Numbered from the stretch's first letter, positions 1-8,229 are shown. The stretch is DNA of 64,000 bases from Mycobacterium barrassiae (GCF_025822765.1 NZ_JACKUK010000045.1:8675-72674), one strand, 5' to 3'. Translations and numbers: made by a program. The notes: generated by a model from the sequence alone, not told the origin.

Positions 1-2
1 GC

Positions 3-203
3 GAGCTGCTGGCCACGTTCATCCACACCCTGATGGGCGCTGAAGCCGACGCCTTGTGCGGTGCGGGATACGGCGAGCGCAGCGCCGAGCGCACCAATCA
101 GCGCAACGGCTATCGGCAGCGCCAGTGTCGAGATGCAACGAAGATTGACAGGACACGCCTGGGTACTTTGACAAGACTTCGGCGTGTCGCAGGAGCTTGT
201 TAA
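3..203 (+). pseudogene. IS256-family transposase N-terminal fragment
   Basis: The open frame from base 3 reads ELLATFIHTLMGAEADALCG, followed by ERSAERTNQRNGYRQR. This is the typical N-terminal region of IS256-family (mutator) transposases, where an 'R.T.RNGYR.R' stretch precedes the catalytic domain. The frame stops at 201-203, and resemblance is lost after about base 125, so the catalytic DDE core is absent. The start lies off the left edge. It is probably a deletion remnant of an insertion sequence at the border of the defence genes. Family assignment is from motif memory only. The 240 bases after it show no convincing gene. Confidence 0.7.
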
Positions 204-442
204 AGAACTTTGCAAAAGTCCAGCTTGTAGCCGGGATTCTCTACGCTCGCGGTGCTCACCTGAACCAGGCACCATCGCGCACTTCACACGCCGTCGAGCG
301 GTGTACAGAGGCTGGCAGTAGCCGACTGCACCGCAGTCGAGGCGCCCGGCGCGGTCGCCCCGCGTCTGACCGGTCAACGCTGTGACTTCAAACGTTCTGC
401 GGCCGTAGCGGATACGCGTTCCCCTCATGACCGGCTATGTCG

Positions 443-1927
443 TTACCATCGCACCGACCCTTGGTCGGTATCAGATAAGGGCGGTTCCCCAGAGAGTTCG
501 TTGACCTTATAGGCCCGCTCGGCCAGCAGCTGAAGTCGAGGATGGTTAAGGAGCGCCTCAAGCACCTTTGTCACGGGTACTTCGAGTTCCTGCAGGGCGG
601 CGAGATAGGTGACCAGGTGCACAGACTCAGCGACTGCATGGAGTTGGAAGTAGTCGCGAAGTTCACGCCACCTATTGGTTCCGCCGTGGGCAACGTGGTT
701 TCGCGCCCAGACGGCCCAGCTTGCCCACTGCTCGGTGTCTAGCCCGATCCGTTCCTGTATTTCCGGGGCGAGTCGGTCGTGCAGTGCCTTGAGGCGAGTG
801 TTCAAAGACGCATTGTCTGGCCCCTGCAGGCACCAGCGGTGAAAGCCTTCGGCTGCGGCGACGGCCTGACTCACGTATTCCTCGACTATTCGCGACGAGC
901 GTCCACACAGACCGACCACTACGCTCCACGCGTAACTCGCTTGCTTGCCGTAGGTCAGCCGTTGTTGCGCCTGCATGTAACGGTTGAGCGGAACGTCGAC
1001 GAGGGTGAACACCACGGCGGTGGCGTCATGGACCCCATCTGGGCGAGCACGCTTGCCGTCATGCACAAGGATCGCGACCGTTGTGCCGTCGTCGGCGTCC
1101 AACCTGATCTTCTCGATGCCGCAGGCCTCGAATGTTGCCAATTGGACCAAATCATCGATTGGGCCGATCCTCTCAACGACCTTGGCCGCCGAGATCAACG
1201 CGCCGTCGCGCAACCGAATCGAGACGTGAGCACCAACTCGCAACTTCACCACCGGCCCACACCGCAGGTTCGTCGTCATCATCTGAAGCTTCAGGTCGGG
1301 CCAAGTTTCTGTCGCATCGCTGACCCACGGGTGCGTCGCTGTAGTGGCAATTGAATATTCGGCGTCGTTGTCCTCACCCCGCGCATATTCCGCTCGGAGG
1401 CCTCCGATCACAGGAAGGATGTACGGCATCAATCGCGTGCCGTCCGGCTGTTCTTCGCCGGGATGCTCGACACCTTCGATACGCGCCCACTGCGGCGGAC
1501 AGAATCGCGCATCCTCAGTGAGGTAGTAGAGCTCGTCGATTGTGACCACAGCTTCGGCGAAGGACGGTACCTGCGGGCTCGGGATGTGCGCACCGACGCA
1601 GATCCACGAGGACTGCCAAAATTCGTCGTGAACGCCACGGATGAGCCCAGCGGTGTACTTGCCGCGCTGTGCATCCCATAGGGTTATTGGCTGGCCGGAG
1701 TCAGATTCTCCATAGATGCTGCCCGGCCGCACATCTCCTACAACCTGGTTGGCGGTCCATCCACCGGTGTCGGTCTCTCGGTACTCTGGCTCCGGCGAGA
1801 AGCCGCCGATCAGTTCGAGCGTGGCACCTTCGTCGGGCAGCCAGGTCAAAATTCCTGGCCTGCGGTCGTCGGGAGATTCTGGCAGGTAGAACCAGCCCTT
1901 GATCCTTTGCGTTTCGCACTGTCTCAT
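443..1927 (-). CDS. ApeA-like HEPN-domain antiphage protein
   Basis: This gene encodes about 494 aa. The N-terminal part begins KGWFYLPESPDD with 'PGILTWLP.EGATLELIGGF', the beta-rich ApeA N-terminal domain. The C-terminal helical part contains WARNHVAHGG, which gives the HEPN RNase motif R-x4-H (R417/H422 if counted from the upstream ATG at 1951). ApeA proteins are single-gene abortive-infection factors thought to cleave RNA after phage sensing. I prefer ATG 1927 because GGAAAG sits 8 bases upstream; ATG 1951 is the alternative. It is transcribed divergently from the TIR gene at 2278, which places it in a defence cluster. The RNA target and trigger cannot be read from sequence. Confidence 0.8.
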   Translation of the reverse strand: MRQCETQRIKGWFYLPESPDDRRPGILTWLPDEGATLELIGGFSPEPEYRETDTGGWTANQVVGDVRPGSIYGESDSGQPITLWDAQRGKYTAGLIRGVHDEFWQSSWICVGAHIPSPQVPSFAEAVVTIDELYYLTEDARFCPPQWARIEGVEHPGEEQPDGTRLMPYILPVIGGLRAEYARGEDNDAEYSIATTATHPWVSDATETWPDLKLQMMTTNLRCGPVVKLRVGAHVSIRLRDGALISAAKVVERIGPIDDLVQLATFEACGIEKIRLDADDGTTVAILVHDGKRARPDGVHDATAVVFTLVDVPLNRYMQAQQRLTYGKQASYAWSVVVGLCGRSSRIVEEYVSQAVAAAEGFHRWCLQGPDNASLNTRLKALHDRLAPEIQERIGLDTEQWASWAVWARNHVAHGGTNRWRELRDYFQLHAVAESVHLVTYLAALQELEVPVTKVLEALLNHPRLQLLAERAYKVNELSGEPPLSDTDQGSVRW

Positions 1928-2277
1928 GACGCAAGCTTTCCAGGGCATCATCGGGGGTCAGCATCCCGCGTTGAGCGTATGCGGTATGGGTGAGTGGCGC
2001 GCGCGTCGTCGAGTTCTGCGCTGAACAGCCAACCGGTCGAGAACGACAATCGCCGAACGGGTAGACGACCCGTCTCGAACTGTAGAAACAGCCCGACCGA
2101 AGGTGCGTAGACGCTGCTCATAGGCTGTATAGGTTCGGGTCTTTGTCGCCTCCGGTACGGGCTTGAGACGCACCCCGCCGGCGTCCTTTCGCGTCCACGA
2201 GTAGCTATCTCGAATAGCTCCTCAACACGGAGGACGACACGCCTAGAGCTGTCGCACCCTGCCAATATCCTGGGACC

Positions 2278-3144
2278 ATGGCCGAGCCTGACGCTAAGCG
2301 CGTATTCGTCATCCATGGTCGCAACGACGCGGCCCGCCGCGAGATGTTCACATTCCTGCGGGCCATAGGCCTCCACCCCATCGAGTGGAGCGAAGCGCTT
2401 CACGCCACCGGGACGGCGAGTCCGTACATCGGTCAGGTTCTCGACACGGCATTCGGGATGGCTCAAGCGATCGTTGTGTTGATGACCCCGGATGAGATCG
2501 CCTACCTGATCCCTGCGTACAGCCATGGCGAGCACGACCCCGAAACTCAGCCCGCCGCGCAGGCTCGACCGAATGTACTGTTCGAGGCCGGCATGGCGAT
2601 GGGCCGGGACCCCAAGAGGACAGTGCTGGTCGAACTTGGTTCGGTGCGGCCCTTCAGCGACGTGTCCGGACTGCATGCCGTGCGCCTAGCGCCCACGCCC
2701 GAGAAGCGTAAGGACTTGGCCCAGCGGCTAAAGACTGCAGGCTGTGAGGTGAATCTCAACGGCGACGACTGGATGCAGACAGGCGATTTCACGGCGCCCG
2801 AGGTGCCGGGAGCCGGGAGGCCGTTGGGACGACGTGTTCCCAGCCAATCCGGTCAGGGCGCGGCTCGGGTAGATGGGCGGTACTTCAAGCGGTCGGCGGG
2901 CAGCGATCAACTCCAGATCATCAACCGCAGCGGGGAAAACTTGCTGAACCTGCGTCCCGAAAACCTTGGCGACTACCCGGGCAGAATTATGGGCTTTCCC
3001 ATCGAGCGGTTGCCCGCCTTCAAGGACGTGAAGCTGATGACGTTCACCCATGGTGAGAGGGACAGATTCGATTTGGTGATCGTCGGTCAGACTGAAGGCG
3101 GCGAAGATTTCCGCGATTCAGTGTTTCTCGACTTCAACGGATAG
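2278..3144 (+). CDS. TIR-domain effector (Cap12/Pycsar-type TIR) with C-terminal beta domain
   Basis: This gene encodes 288 aa. Residues about 7-160 match the TIR-like nucleotide-binding/NADase family: 'VFVIHGRNDAARREMFTFLR', 'PIEWSEAL..TG.ASPYIGQVLD', 'AQAIVVLMTPDE' and 'ARPNVLFEAGMAMGRD', whose Glu in the FEAG motif is the expected catalytic residue. These domains typically degrade NAD+ once activated in antiphage systems. Residues about 170-288 are a separate beta-rich region I do not recognise and may be the sensor. No STING or cyclase gene is adjacent. It starts a tight cassette with the zinc-ribbon gene 8 bases downstream and the HEPN gene after it. Confidence 0.82.
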   Translation: MAEPDAKRVFVIHGRNDAARREMFTFLRAIGLHPIEWSEALHATGTASPYIGQVLDTAFGMAQAIVVLMTPDEIAYLIPAYSHGEHDPETQPAAQARPNVLFEAGMAMGRDPKRTVLVELGSVRPFSDVSGLHAVRLAPTPEKRKDLAQRLKTAGCEVNLNGDDWMQTGDFTAPEVPGAGRPLGRRVPSQSGQGAARVDGRYFKRSAGSDQLQIINRSGENLLNLRPENLGDYPGRIMGFPIERLPAFKDVKLMTFTHGERDRFDLVIVGQTEGGEDFRDSVFLDFNG

Positions 3145-3152
3145 GTTTACTC

Positions 3153-3611
3153 GTGGAAATTCCGGTCGAGTTCCCGCTCGACGTTGACGGCTTCATCCGC
3201 CGCGAGTGTCCTACGTGCACAGAACAATTCAAGTGGCACTACGGCCCAACAGAATCGCGTCCCCCCGAGGCAGTCGATCCACCGATGTACACGTGTCCTC
3301 TGTGCGGCCGACCAGCAGGGCCGGATCAATGGTGGACGCAAGTGCAGATCCAGTACCAGGAAGAGGTTGTAAATTTCTACGCCGGAGACATCATGAACGA
3401 TGCGATGAAACAGGCGTTGCGAGGGTCGAAAACTATCAAGTACACACCGGGCAAGAACACCGCGCCCGCTCCGACAGCGCTCCACGAGCCGAACGACATG
3501 ATTATCGTCGAATCACCATGTCACCCATGGGAACCCGTAAAGGTACCGCAGGAGCGGGCGGACAACGGAGCCTTGTACTGCTTGGTGTGTGGCGAAACTT
3601 TTTCGGCATAG
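3153..3611 (+). CDS. zinc-ribbon protein of the TIR/HEPN cassette
   Basis: This gene encodes 152 aa from a GTG start 8 bases after the TIR gene stop, so translation is probably coupled. Two metal-binding sites are visible. Residues 19-51 carry CPTC and CPLC pairs, and the C-terminal part carries PCHPWE and YCLVCG. This looks like two treble-clef or zinc-ribbon modules joined by a helical stretch of about 70 residues. I do not recognise a named family. Its position between a TIR effector and a HEPN protein suggests an adaptor or nucleic-acid sensor, which is inference from context. Confidence 0.6.
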   Translation: MEIPVEFPLDVDGFIRRECPTCTEQFKWHYGPTESRPPEAVDPPMYTCPLCGRPAGPDQWWTQVQIQYQEEVVNFYAGDIMNDAMKQALRGSKTIKYTPGKNTAPAPTALHEPNDMIIVESPCHPWEPVKVPQERADNGALYCLVCGETFSA

Positions 3612-3659
3612 TGGCTATTCGGCGGCAATCCCGCGCTTCGTCTGAACCGACGTCGAACA

Positions 3660-5030
3660 ATGGTTGATCGCCTCCGAGCAACCATGGATGGCACGCTCGG
3701 CCATTTCTGGATGAATTTCGCCGATGTGTACGACCTCGATAAGGCAACCGATGGTTACGTGAAGCTAGGCGACGATGATTTTTTCCACATAGGCACGTTG
3801 CGCACTCGCCAGTACAACAGCGAGTTCGGCACCAACCGCGAGCGACTTGCTCTGCCAGACACGATCTACGCGATGACGAACGTCACCCGTTCCATCTTCT
3901 TCGATGTCGCCGGCATCTCGCAGTCGAACGTGATGGGGGAAAGAGCATCGACCCAAACTGTCCGGACGCGCGGTGTGATAGTGAATGTGCCGCTAGCGTC
4001 GCTCAAGGATGACCAATTTCTCGCCGTAGAGCTCGAGATTCCTCAGGTAACCAGATGGGCAGGGCTAACCAGCATTCGCGAGGAGAGTGTTCCTCCCGGC
4101 GGCAGTCGGGCGAAACAGTACAAGGCCGAAACAGTTGAGGTGGAACCTCTTGAGCTAGAGATTAGGCGCGGCTTGAGCTTGAAGCTTGACTCGACGTGGC
4201 ACGTCGACGGTCCTGATGACCGCCGAACTATCAACGCGCCGCTCGTAGTTGGCACCTCGAGCCGAAGGCCGCGTAAGTGGCACGACCACCTTGTGCCGTT
4301 GCTGGCCGTTCAAGATCTGATTAATCTCGCGCATGAAGGGTTCGTGCCAGCGGAGCAAGCAAGGGTCGAATTCAAGATGGAAGACGACGGCAGACCTCGT
4401 GAATCCGCCACACTTTGGAACTCTCGATTGATGGCGCTGCCACGGCAAGGCGGTGTGTCAGGCCCAAAGTCGATGACCGAGGTCCCTTTGTTTTACCTCG
4501 AAAACATCGGCGGCGTTCAAGGACTCCGCAACTGGATCCGTCTTGACCACCATCACGGGCGCGCGACCGGACCAATCACTAACGCATACAGGTACGGGAC
4601 AACCGGTGTAGAGGTCCATCTGATTGAGATCGCTACCGGGATGGAGTACTGGACGAAAGTCCACCGCGAGCTGGGGCGAACCTGGGCCGAGCCGAGACGT
4701 AGGAGCAGACGCGTTTGGGAGCCGCTTCCGATGTCGATCGGGCGCCACGTCGGTCCTGCTTTCGCCGAGTTCGTCGGCGACTTGGACCAGTGGAGCCAAA
4801 TGTTCTGGGAGACATACAACAGCTTGAAGCACGCCCCAAACTACGAGTACAACCCGTCCGAAGTGCAGCTACTCGGCGACACCGGCGAGCTGCTTCTGCT
4901 CGGAGCTCTGCTCAATAGGGTTGCGGGCAACAAGGTCCCAATGAAGACGCTCTGCCAAAGCCACAGAACACACATGATGGGGTACAACATTCGAAAGCTA
5001 CTCGGCGCTGGCGAATTCTCAACCGAATAG
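3660..5030 (+). CDS. HEPN-domain protein with ApeA-like beta-rich N-terminus
   Basis: This gene encodes 456 aa. The N-terminal half is beta-rich and begins 'FWMNFADVYDL', with 'FFHIGTLRTRQYNSEFG' and 'GVIVNVPLASL', resembling the ApeA-type N-terminal domain. The C-terminal helical part carries 'WETYNSLKHAPNY', a HEPN-like N-x3-H (N387/H391) in which the usual Arg of R-x4-6-H is Tyr. It is therefore either a weakly active nuclease or a catalytically altered partner. It is the third gene of the TIR / zinc-ribbon cassette, starting 48 bases after the second. ATG 3684 is an alternative start. Confidence 0.6.
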   Translation: MVDRLRATMDGTLGHFWMNFADVYDLDKATDGYVKLGDDDFFHIGTLRTRQYNSEFGTNRERLALPDTIYAMTNVTRSIFFDVAGISQSNVMGERASTQTVRTRGVIVNVPLASLKDDQFLAVELEIPQVTRWAGLTSIREESVPPGGSRAKQYKAETVEVEPLELEIRRGLSLKLDSTWHVDGPDDRRTINAPLVVGTSSRRPRKWHDHLVPLLAVQDLINLAHEGFVPAEQARVEFKMEDDGRPRESATLWNSRLMALPRQGGVSGPKSMTEVPLFYLENIGGVQGLRNWIRLDHHHGRATGPITNAYRYGTTGVEVHLIEIATGMEYWTKVHRELGRTWAEPRRRSRRVWEPLPMSIGRHVGPAFAEFVGDLDQWSQMFWETYNSLKHAPNYEYNPSEVQLLGDTGELLLLGALLNRVAGNKVPMKTLCQSHRTHMMGYNIRKLLGAGEFSTE

Positions 5031-5039
5031 CGCAATTTC

Positions 5040-5080
5040 GGCGGCCGAGTCGGACTCGAACCGACACTTGGGCGGACCTT
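5040..5080 (-). other. tRNA 3'-end-like fragment (T-arm plus acceptor strand)
   Basis: On the minus strand, bases 5065-5049 form a perfect T-arm, GTCGG-TTCGAGT-CCGAC, followed by an acceptor-like TCGGCCGCC. No matching 5' half (D-arm or 5' acceptor strand) is found further along the minus strand, so this is not a complete tRNA. Fragments ending in the T-arm are typical attachment-site remnants of integrating elements. It lies about 140 bases left of the long direct repeat. Confidence 0.4.
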
Positions 5081-5287
5081 AAGAGCGCTTAGCGTACCTT
5101 CGAGCGCGGGAACACCAACCGTGGATAACCGCTGTGATCCGTCATCTGTTGGCCGCTCTCCGCCAGACGCCAACGGTGGCGAATTTTGGCGTCGTCTGCG
5201 ACTGCCGCCCTTCATCTACCGATAACACCCGATCCCGTCGGGTCAAGAAAGTCATCGGTCCGCTGGCGCGGCCACTACAATCGTGAA

Positions 5288-5521
5288 GTGCCCGACCTCG
5301 AGTTCGTTCAGACAGATGACCGCGGACGGATCACTCTGCCTGACCGCCCTAATAGCCGGTTCCTGTTGCGCCACAACGCGGATGGCAGCATCCTTATTCA
5401 ACCAGCCCAGGTTGTCACCGACGCCCAGTACGAGTACTGGACCAATCCCGAACTACGAACACTGCTCACTGCCGCAGCGTCATCACGCACCGTTCACCGA
5501 GCGCGCGACCACCGCGACTGA
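5288..5521 (+). CDS. small AbrB/MazE-like DNA-binding protein (left repeat copy)
   Basis: This gene encodes 77 aa from GTG. 'VQTDDRGRITLP' followed by a short beta stretch resembles the swapped-hairpin SpoVT/AbrB fold of MazE-type antitoxins; the C-terminal part (YEYWTNPELRTLL) would be the partner-binding tail. The start is chosen because TACAAT (5275-5280), a good -10, ends 7 bases before the GTG, which fits a leaderless mRNA as is common in mycobacteria. The longer frame from ATG 5186 would run through that promoter. A second copy lies at 59807. Whether it is an antitoxin is unproven. Confidence 0.6.
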   Translation: MPDLEFVQTDDRGRITLPDRPNSRFLLRHNADGSILIQPAQVVTDAQYEYWTNPELRTLLTAAASSRTVHRARDHRD

Positions 5522-5530
5522 TCACTCCGT

Positions 5531-5716
5531 TCAGCCACCGGACTCACGAGAACGACCTTCATCCGCTCGGGCCGCCCGCTGCCACGGATCCTGCAGTTCA
5601 TCCGCGATTCGGTCTCGGTCCGCCGCCCACTCAGGATCCTCGGGTCCGTCGAAAAGGTCGGCCACCTCAGCCGATGATCGCCAGCATCGGGCAGGGTTCA
5701 CCTCGTCGTCCGTCAC
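5531..5716 (-). CDS. small acidic protein, convergent with the AbrB-like gene
   Basis: This gene encodes about 61 aa from a GTG preceded by a purine-rich GGGGGTGG. The centre reads 'VADLFDGPEDPEWAADRDRI' and continues ADELQDPWQRA. Compared with the second repeat copy, the changes in this stretch are largely third-position synonymous (GAT/GAC, GAA/GAG), which supports real coding. It runs tail to tail with the AbrB-like gene and may be its partner. No family is recognised. Confidence 0.4.
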   Translation of the reverse strand: MTDDEVNPARCWRSSAEVADLFDGPEDPEWAADRDRIADELQDPWQRAARADEGRSRESGG

Positions 5717-5948
5717 GTGGCCACCCCCTGCTGTTGCTCGAAGATCCACTCACTTTAGTGTGACTCCAGCCGGATCGAGCGCCGATAACCGCTCCCTATG
5801 TCGGGTACGCCAGCATTACCCGGTTCGCGCCTGCACGCCGACAACACTCGGAATTTTTCGCCGCCGCTGGCCGAGACGCACGGGTGCCGACACCGCGCGG
5901 ACGCAATAGTGCCGAGTAGCATCGCGGATCCACGGAGGATTGGAGACT

Positions 5949-6068
5949 ATGTGGGACCAGGTGGCCATGCGCCAAAAGGAAGCGGCCGATCACACTGGCG
6001 GTGCCGGCATTTATCGACAGCCACAGAACGTTTTACGTCAAGAGTGGATACGGGCGGTTTCGCAATGA
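5949..6068 (+). CDS. possible 39-aa peptide
   Basis: The short frame MWDQVAMRQKEAADHTGGAG continues with IYRQPQNVLRQEW. GGAGG lies about 11 bases upstream of the ATG, with a further GGAG nearer. There is no family match. It is the only candidate gene in the roughly 380 bases between the repeat copy and 6099. Low confidence. Confidence 0.25.
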   Translation: MWDQVAMRQKEAADHTGGAGIYRQPQNVLRQEWIRAVSQ

Positions 6069-6098
6069 CATCTCAGCTCGTGCGATTCGCGTGACGCT

Positions 6099-6566
6099 AT
6101 GATGAGCCGCCATAGGCAAGGACACGATGGCCGTCCCGGCAAGAATGCACGGCGGTGGTGGTGGATCGCGGCGGTCGGCTGCGCGTTGATTGTCGGCGTA
6201 ATCGCGGTCACAACAACTGTTTTCGGTCTCGGTGGTTCTGATGACCGTGATGAGTCGGAAAGAGAAAAGGCACAGAAGCGCTGCGAAACCGAAACTCTCA
6301 ATCGATTGATATCACCATCGACTGCACAGCTAACAAAAGTGCAAACGGAGCTTAGTCAGCTCGACGCGGGCAGCCGCGATCTCTTTTCGCTACTGGACGA
6401 GCCTCTCAAAGGGGTTGATCATTCCCGCATACGAGTTTGGAATGTTTCGGGCGTTGTCGACGCGAAGAACGACTTCGGAGGCACAATCAAAACTCCCTTC
6501 ACATGCCGCGCATATTTCGTCGACAGCGGCTTGGCTCATACCCTCGTTCTCCTCGACAACCACTAG
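6099..6566 (+). CDS. single-pass membrane protein of unknown function
   Basis: This gene encodes 155 aa. Basic residues precede one membrane segment at about 20-42 (WWWIAAVGCALIVGVIAVTT), followed by a charged linker and an extracytoplasmic domain with two Cys (KRCETET, FTCRAYF) that could form a disulfide. The C-terminal part is predicted beta-rich. I do not recognise a family. Two adjacent ATGs make the start 6099 or 6102. It lies just inside the left direct repeat. Confidence 0.5.
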   Translation: MMSRHRQGHDGRPGKNARRWWWIAAVGCALIVGVIAVTTTVFGLGGSDDRDESEREKAQKRCETETLNRLISPSTAQLTKVQTELSQLDAGSRDLFSLLDEPLKGVDHSRIRVWNVSGVVDAKNDFGGTIKTPFTCRAYFVDSGLAHTLVLLDNH

Positions 6567-6771
6567 CACCGCCGCGCCACTTCGGCCGTCATCACAACCG
6601 CCGATGTTGCCGTGGATGCATTGATACCAGGACGATTCTGAGAACGGTCAACGCCGCTCATTCGGCAGACCGCGGAGGTCGAATGCACAAGCCTCTTTGC
6701 CAAGACACGCCTGTCCGACCGCATCTCCCCCGAGGACAGTGACAGTGGCATCTCATTGCGATTGAGAAGTG

Positions 6772-7518
6772 ATGTCTCTTCCCCAACGACTGGGCCCACA
6801 GTGCCATCATTCTCGAGTGACCTCGAGAGCAGGGACGAAGACTGACGGCAAGCTGGCTATCCGCCTGGCGGCGATCTCATCCTTCGGCGCGGCGATAATT
6901 CACTTCGCGGTCATGCCCACACATTGGCAAGCGTGGACGCAATCCGGAGTGTTTTTCGCCTCCATCGCGATGTTTCAAGTGTTGTGGGCATTCCTGGTGT
7001 CGCGACGCCCGATGCCGGCAGTGTTCGCCGCAGGCATCCTGGCCAATGTCGCTGCGGCGGCGCTCTGGGTGATGTCGCGGACCGCGGGCGTACCCTTTGG
7101 CCCGCACTCGGGACAGTCAGAAGCGGTTGATACTGCAGGTCTTTGCGCTCTCCTACTTGAGTGTTATGTCGTCATGGGGGCCGGCTGGGGGTGGTATCGC
7201 GTCGAACGCGCCGATCCGATATCGCGATTCGGAAACGCGATCATCCTGGGCGGCGCCAGTGCCGTCGTTACCATCGCAGCGACGCTGGGGGCAGCGTCAG
7301 GGGTGCTGCTCGACCACCACGGGTCGAGTGAGGCGGAGCAGAGCGACCATCCGTCGGCTAGTGACCATGCGGGCAGCCATAGCGGTGTTCCAACTCCTGC
7401 CGCTATACCCGTGGTGGAGGCGGCTCCGAAGAGCGATTCTCCGGCTCCGGTCGAACACCCCGCTCCGGCGACGGAACTATCAGATAAAACCGCGGAGGAT
7501 CACCACCACAGCGAGTGA
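6772..7518 (+). CDS. four-TM membrane protein with His-rich C-terminal tail
   Basis: This gene encodes about 248 aa. There are four hydrophobic segments between roughly residues 28 and 185. After the last one (GASAVVTIAATLGAASGVLL) comes a low-complexity tail rich in His, Asp, Glu and Pro (DHHGSSEAEQSDH, ending AEDHHHSE). His clusters in such tails often bind copper, zinc or nickel. GTG 6817, nearer the first membrane segment, is an alternative start. It precedes the convergent MPT63-like copper gene. The metal-binding role is inferred from composition and neighbours. Confidence 0.5.
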   Translation: MSLPQRLGPQCHHSRVTSRAGTKTDGKLAIRLAAISSFGAAIIHFAVMPTHWQAWTQSGVFFASIAMFQVLWAFLVSRRPMPAVFAAGILANVAAAALWVMSRTAGVPFGPHSGQSEAVDTAGLCALLLECYVVMGAGWGWYRVERADPISRFGNAIILGGASAVVTIAATLGAASGVLLDHHGSSEAEQSDHPSASDHAGSHSGVPTPAAIPVVEAAPKSDSPAPVEHPAPATELSDKTAEDHHHSE

Positions 7519-7544
7519 GTGATCCAGCCGCACAGCAAAAGCAG

Positions 7545-8111
7545 CTACATCCGATCGCGACAGTGCGGGCACGGCATTTCCATAGCGGCGCACATCGGGC
7601 ATTTGTCCATCGACATCGGCATCTGCATGGCTTGGTCGCAGCACCACATTAAGTGGCGGCCGTTTCCGTCGGCATAGAGTACAGCCATCGGATCTGCCCC
7701 CACGATGTCGAAATAGACCTTGCCGGTAGAGCTTTGGCCTTGTGCCAGTGTGGTGGCGGGCAGCCCTTCCGGGGTTGCGATCTGCCACAGGACGGGGTGC
7801 CGCTGACCGTCGATTGAAACGGCGTGCAGGTTGGGGATGATGGGTGTAACGGTGCCGGTGACTGCGCGCACTGTCGCCGAGCTTTCCCAGAGCTGACCCC
7901 GCGGGGTATATCCCGGCAGGATAGTCGCCGACTTCTGAAGGTCGGCCACAGTCCACTCCTGGACTACCGCACCCCCGGCATCGACGATCTGTTGCGCTGA
8001 ACCGAATTTATGGGGGCAATGCTTCGTGGCGGCCGCTGGGGCAGCGAACGCTATTGCTCCAGCGACGAATGCGGCGGCGAGCGTCGCGGTGAGCACTGTT
8101 AGGAGTCGCAA
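7545..8111 (-). CDS. secreted MPT63-family protein with Cys/Met-rich metal-binding tail
   Basis: This gene encodes about 188 aa. TTG 8111 is chosen because AAAGGAGAGG lies just upstream and a signal peptide (LLTVLTATLAAAFVAGA) then begins at once; the longer frame runs through the operators. The mature part has the MPT63/DUF1942 immunoglobulin-like pattern: 'EWTVADL', 'ILPGYTPRGQLWESSATV', 'VTGTVTPIIPN', 'LWQIATP', 'STGKVYFDIVG'. Unlike MPT63 it ends in a tail of about 32 residues with WCCDQAMQMPMSMDKCPMC and CPHC, typical of Cu(I) binding. Two 19-bp dyads lie 66-111 bases upstream. It is probably a periplasmic copper chaperone or scavenger. Confidence 0.7.
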   Translation of the reverse strand: MRLLTVLTATLAAAFVAGAIAFAAPAAATKHCPHKFGSAQQIVDAGGAVVQEWTVADLQKSATILPGYTPRGQLWESSATVRAVTGTVTPIIPNLHAVSIDGQRHPVLWQIATPEGLPATTLAQGQSSTGKVYFDIVGADPMAVLYADGNGRHLMWCCDQAMQMPMSMDKCPMCAAMEMPCPHCRDRM

Positions 8112-8175
8112 GCAACCTCTCCTTTCAAGAGAATTGGCGAGCAGCACAAAATCAGGCGCGGACAGCTCGCCCAAT

Positions 8176-8229
8176 ACTACGTACTGGGATAGTAGATGAG
8201 TGACTACGTACTGGGATAGTAGATGAGTG
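8176..8229. promoter_or_regulatory. tandem 27-bp repeat containing two 19-bp dyad operators
   Basis: An exact 27-bp unit occurs twice (8176-8202, 8203-8229). Each holds CTACGTACTGGGATAGTAG (8177-8195, 8204-8222), a CTAC-N11-GTAG dyad. They lie upstream of the minus-strand MPT63-like gene and match the dyad found across the island. Confidence 0.7.

Larger units (their letters stand above)
5218..5803. repeat. long direct repeat, left copy
   Basis: This segment matches 59739-60313 in the same orientation over almost its whole length, including the small AbrB-like gene, the following intergenic bases and a shared end that reads GATCGAGCGCCGATAACCGC. Differences are scattered point changes and a few small indels. 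The two copies bracket about 54 kb of metal-resistance and envelope genes. I see no transposase inside the repeat, so it is not an intact insertion sequence. Confidence 0.85.

Noticed and set aside
1948-2676. 242-aa minus-strand frame
   Set aside because: It overlaps the first half of the TIR gene antisense and has no recognisable domain; the TIR reading has clear motifs.
5040-5115. Complete tRNA-Leu(TAA)-like gene on the minus strand
   Set aside because: CTTAAGG can be read as an anticodon loop, but its flanks do not pair and no 5' acceptor or D-arm is present.
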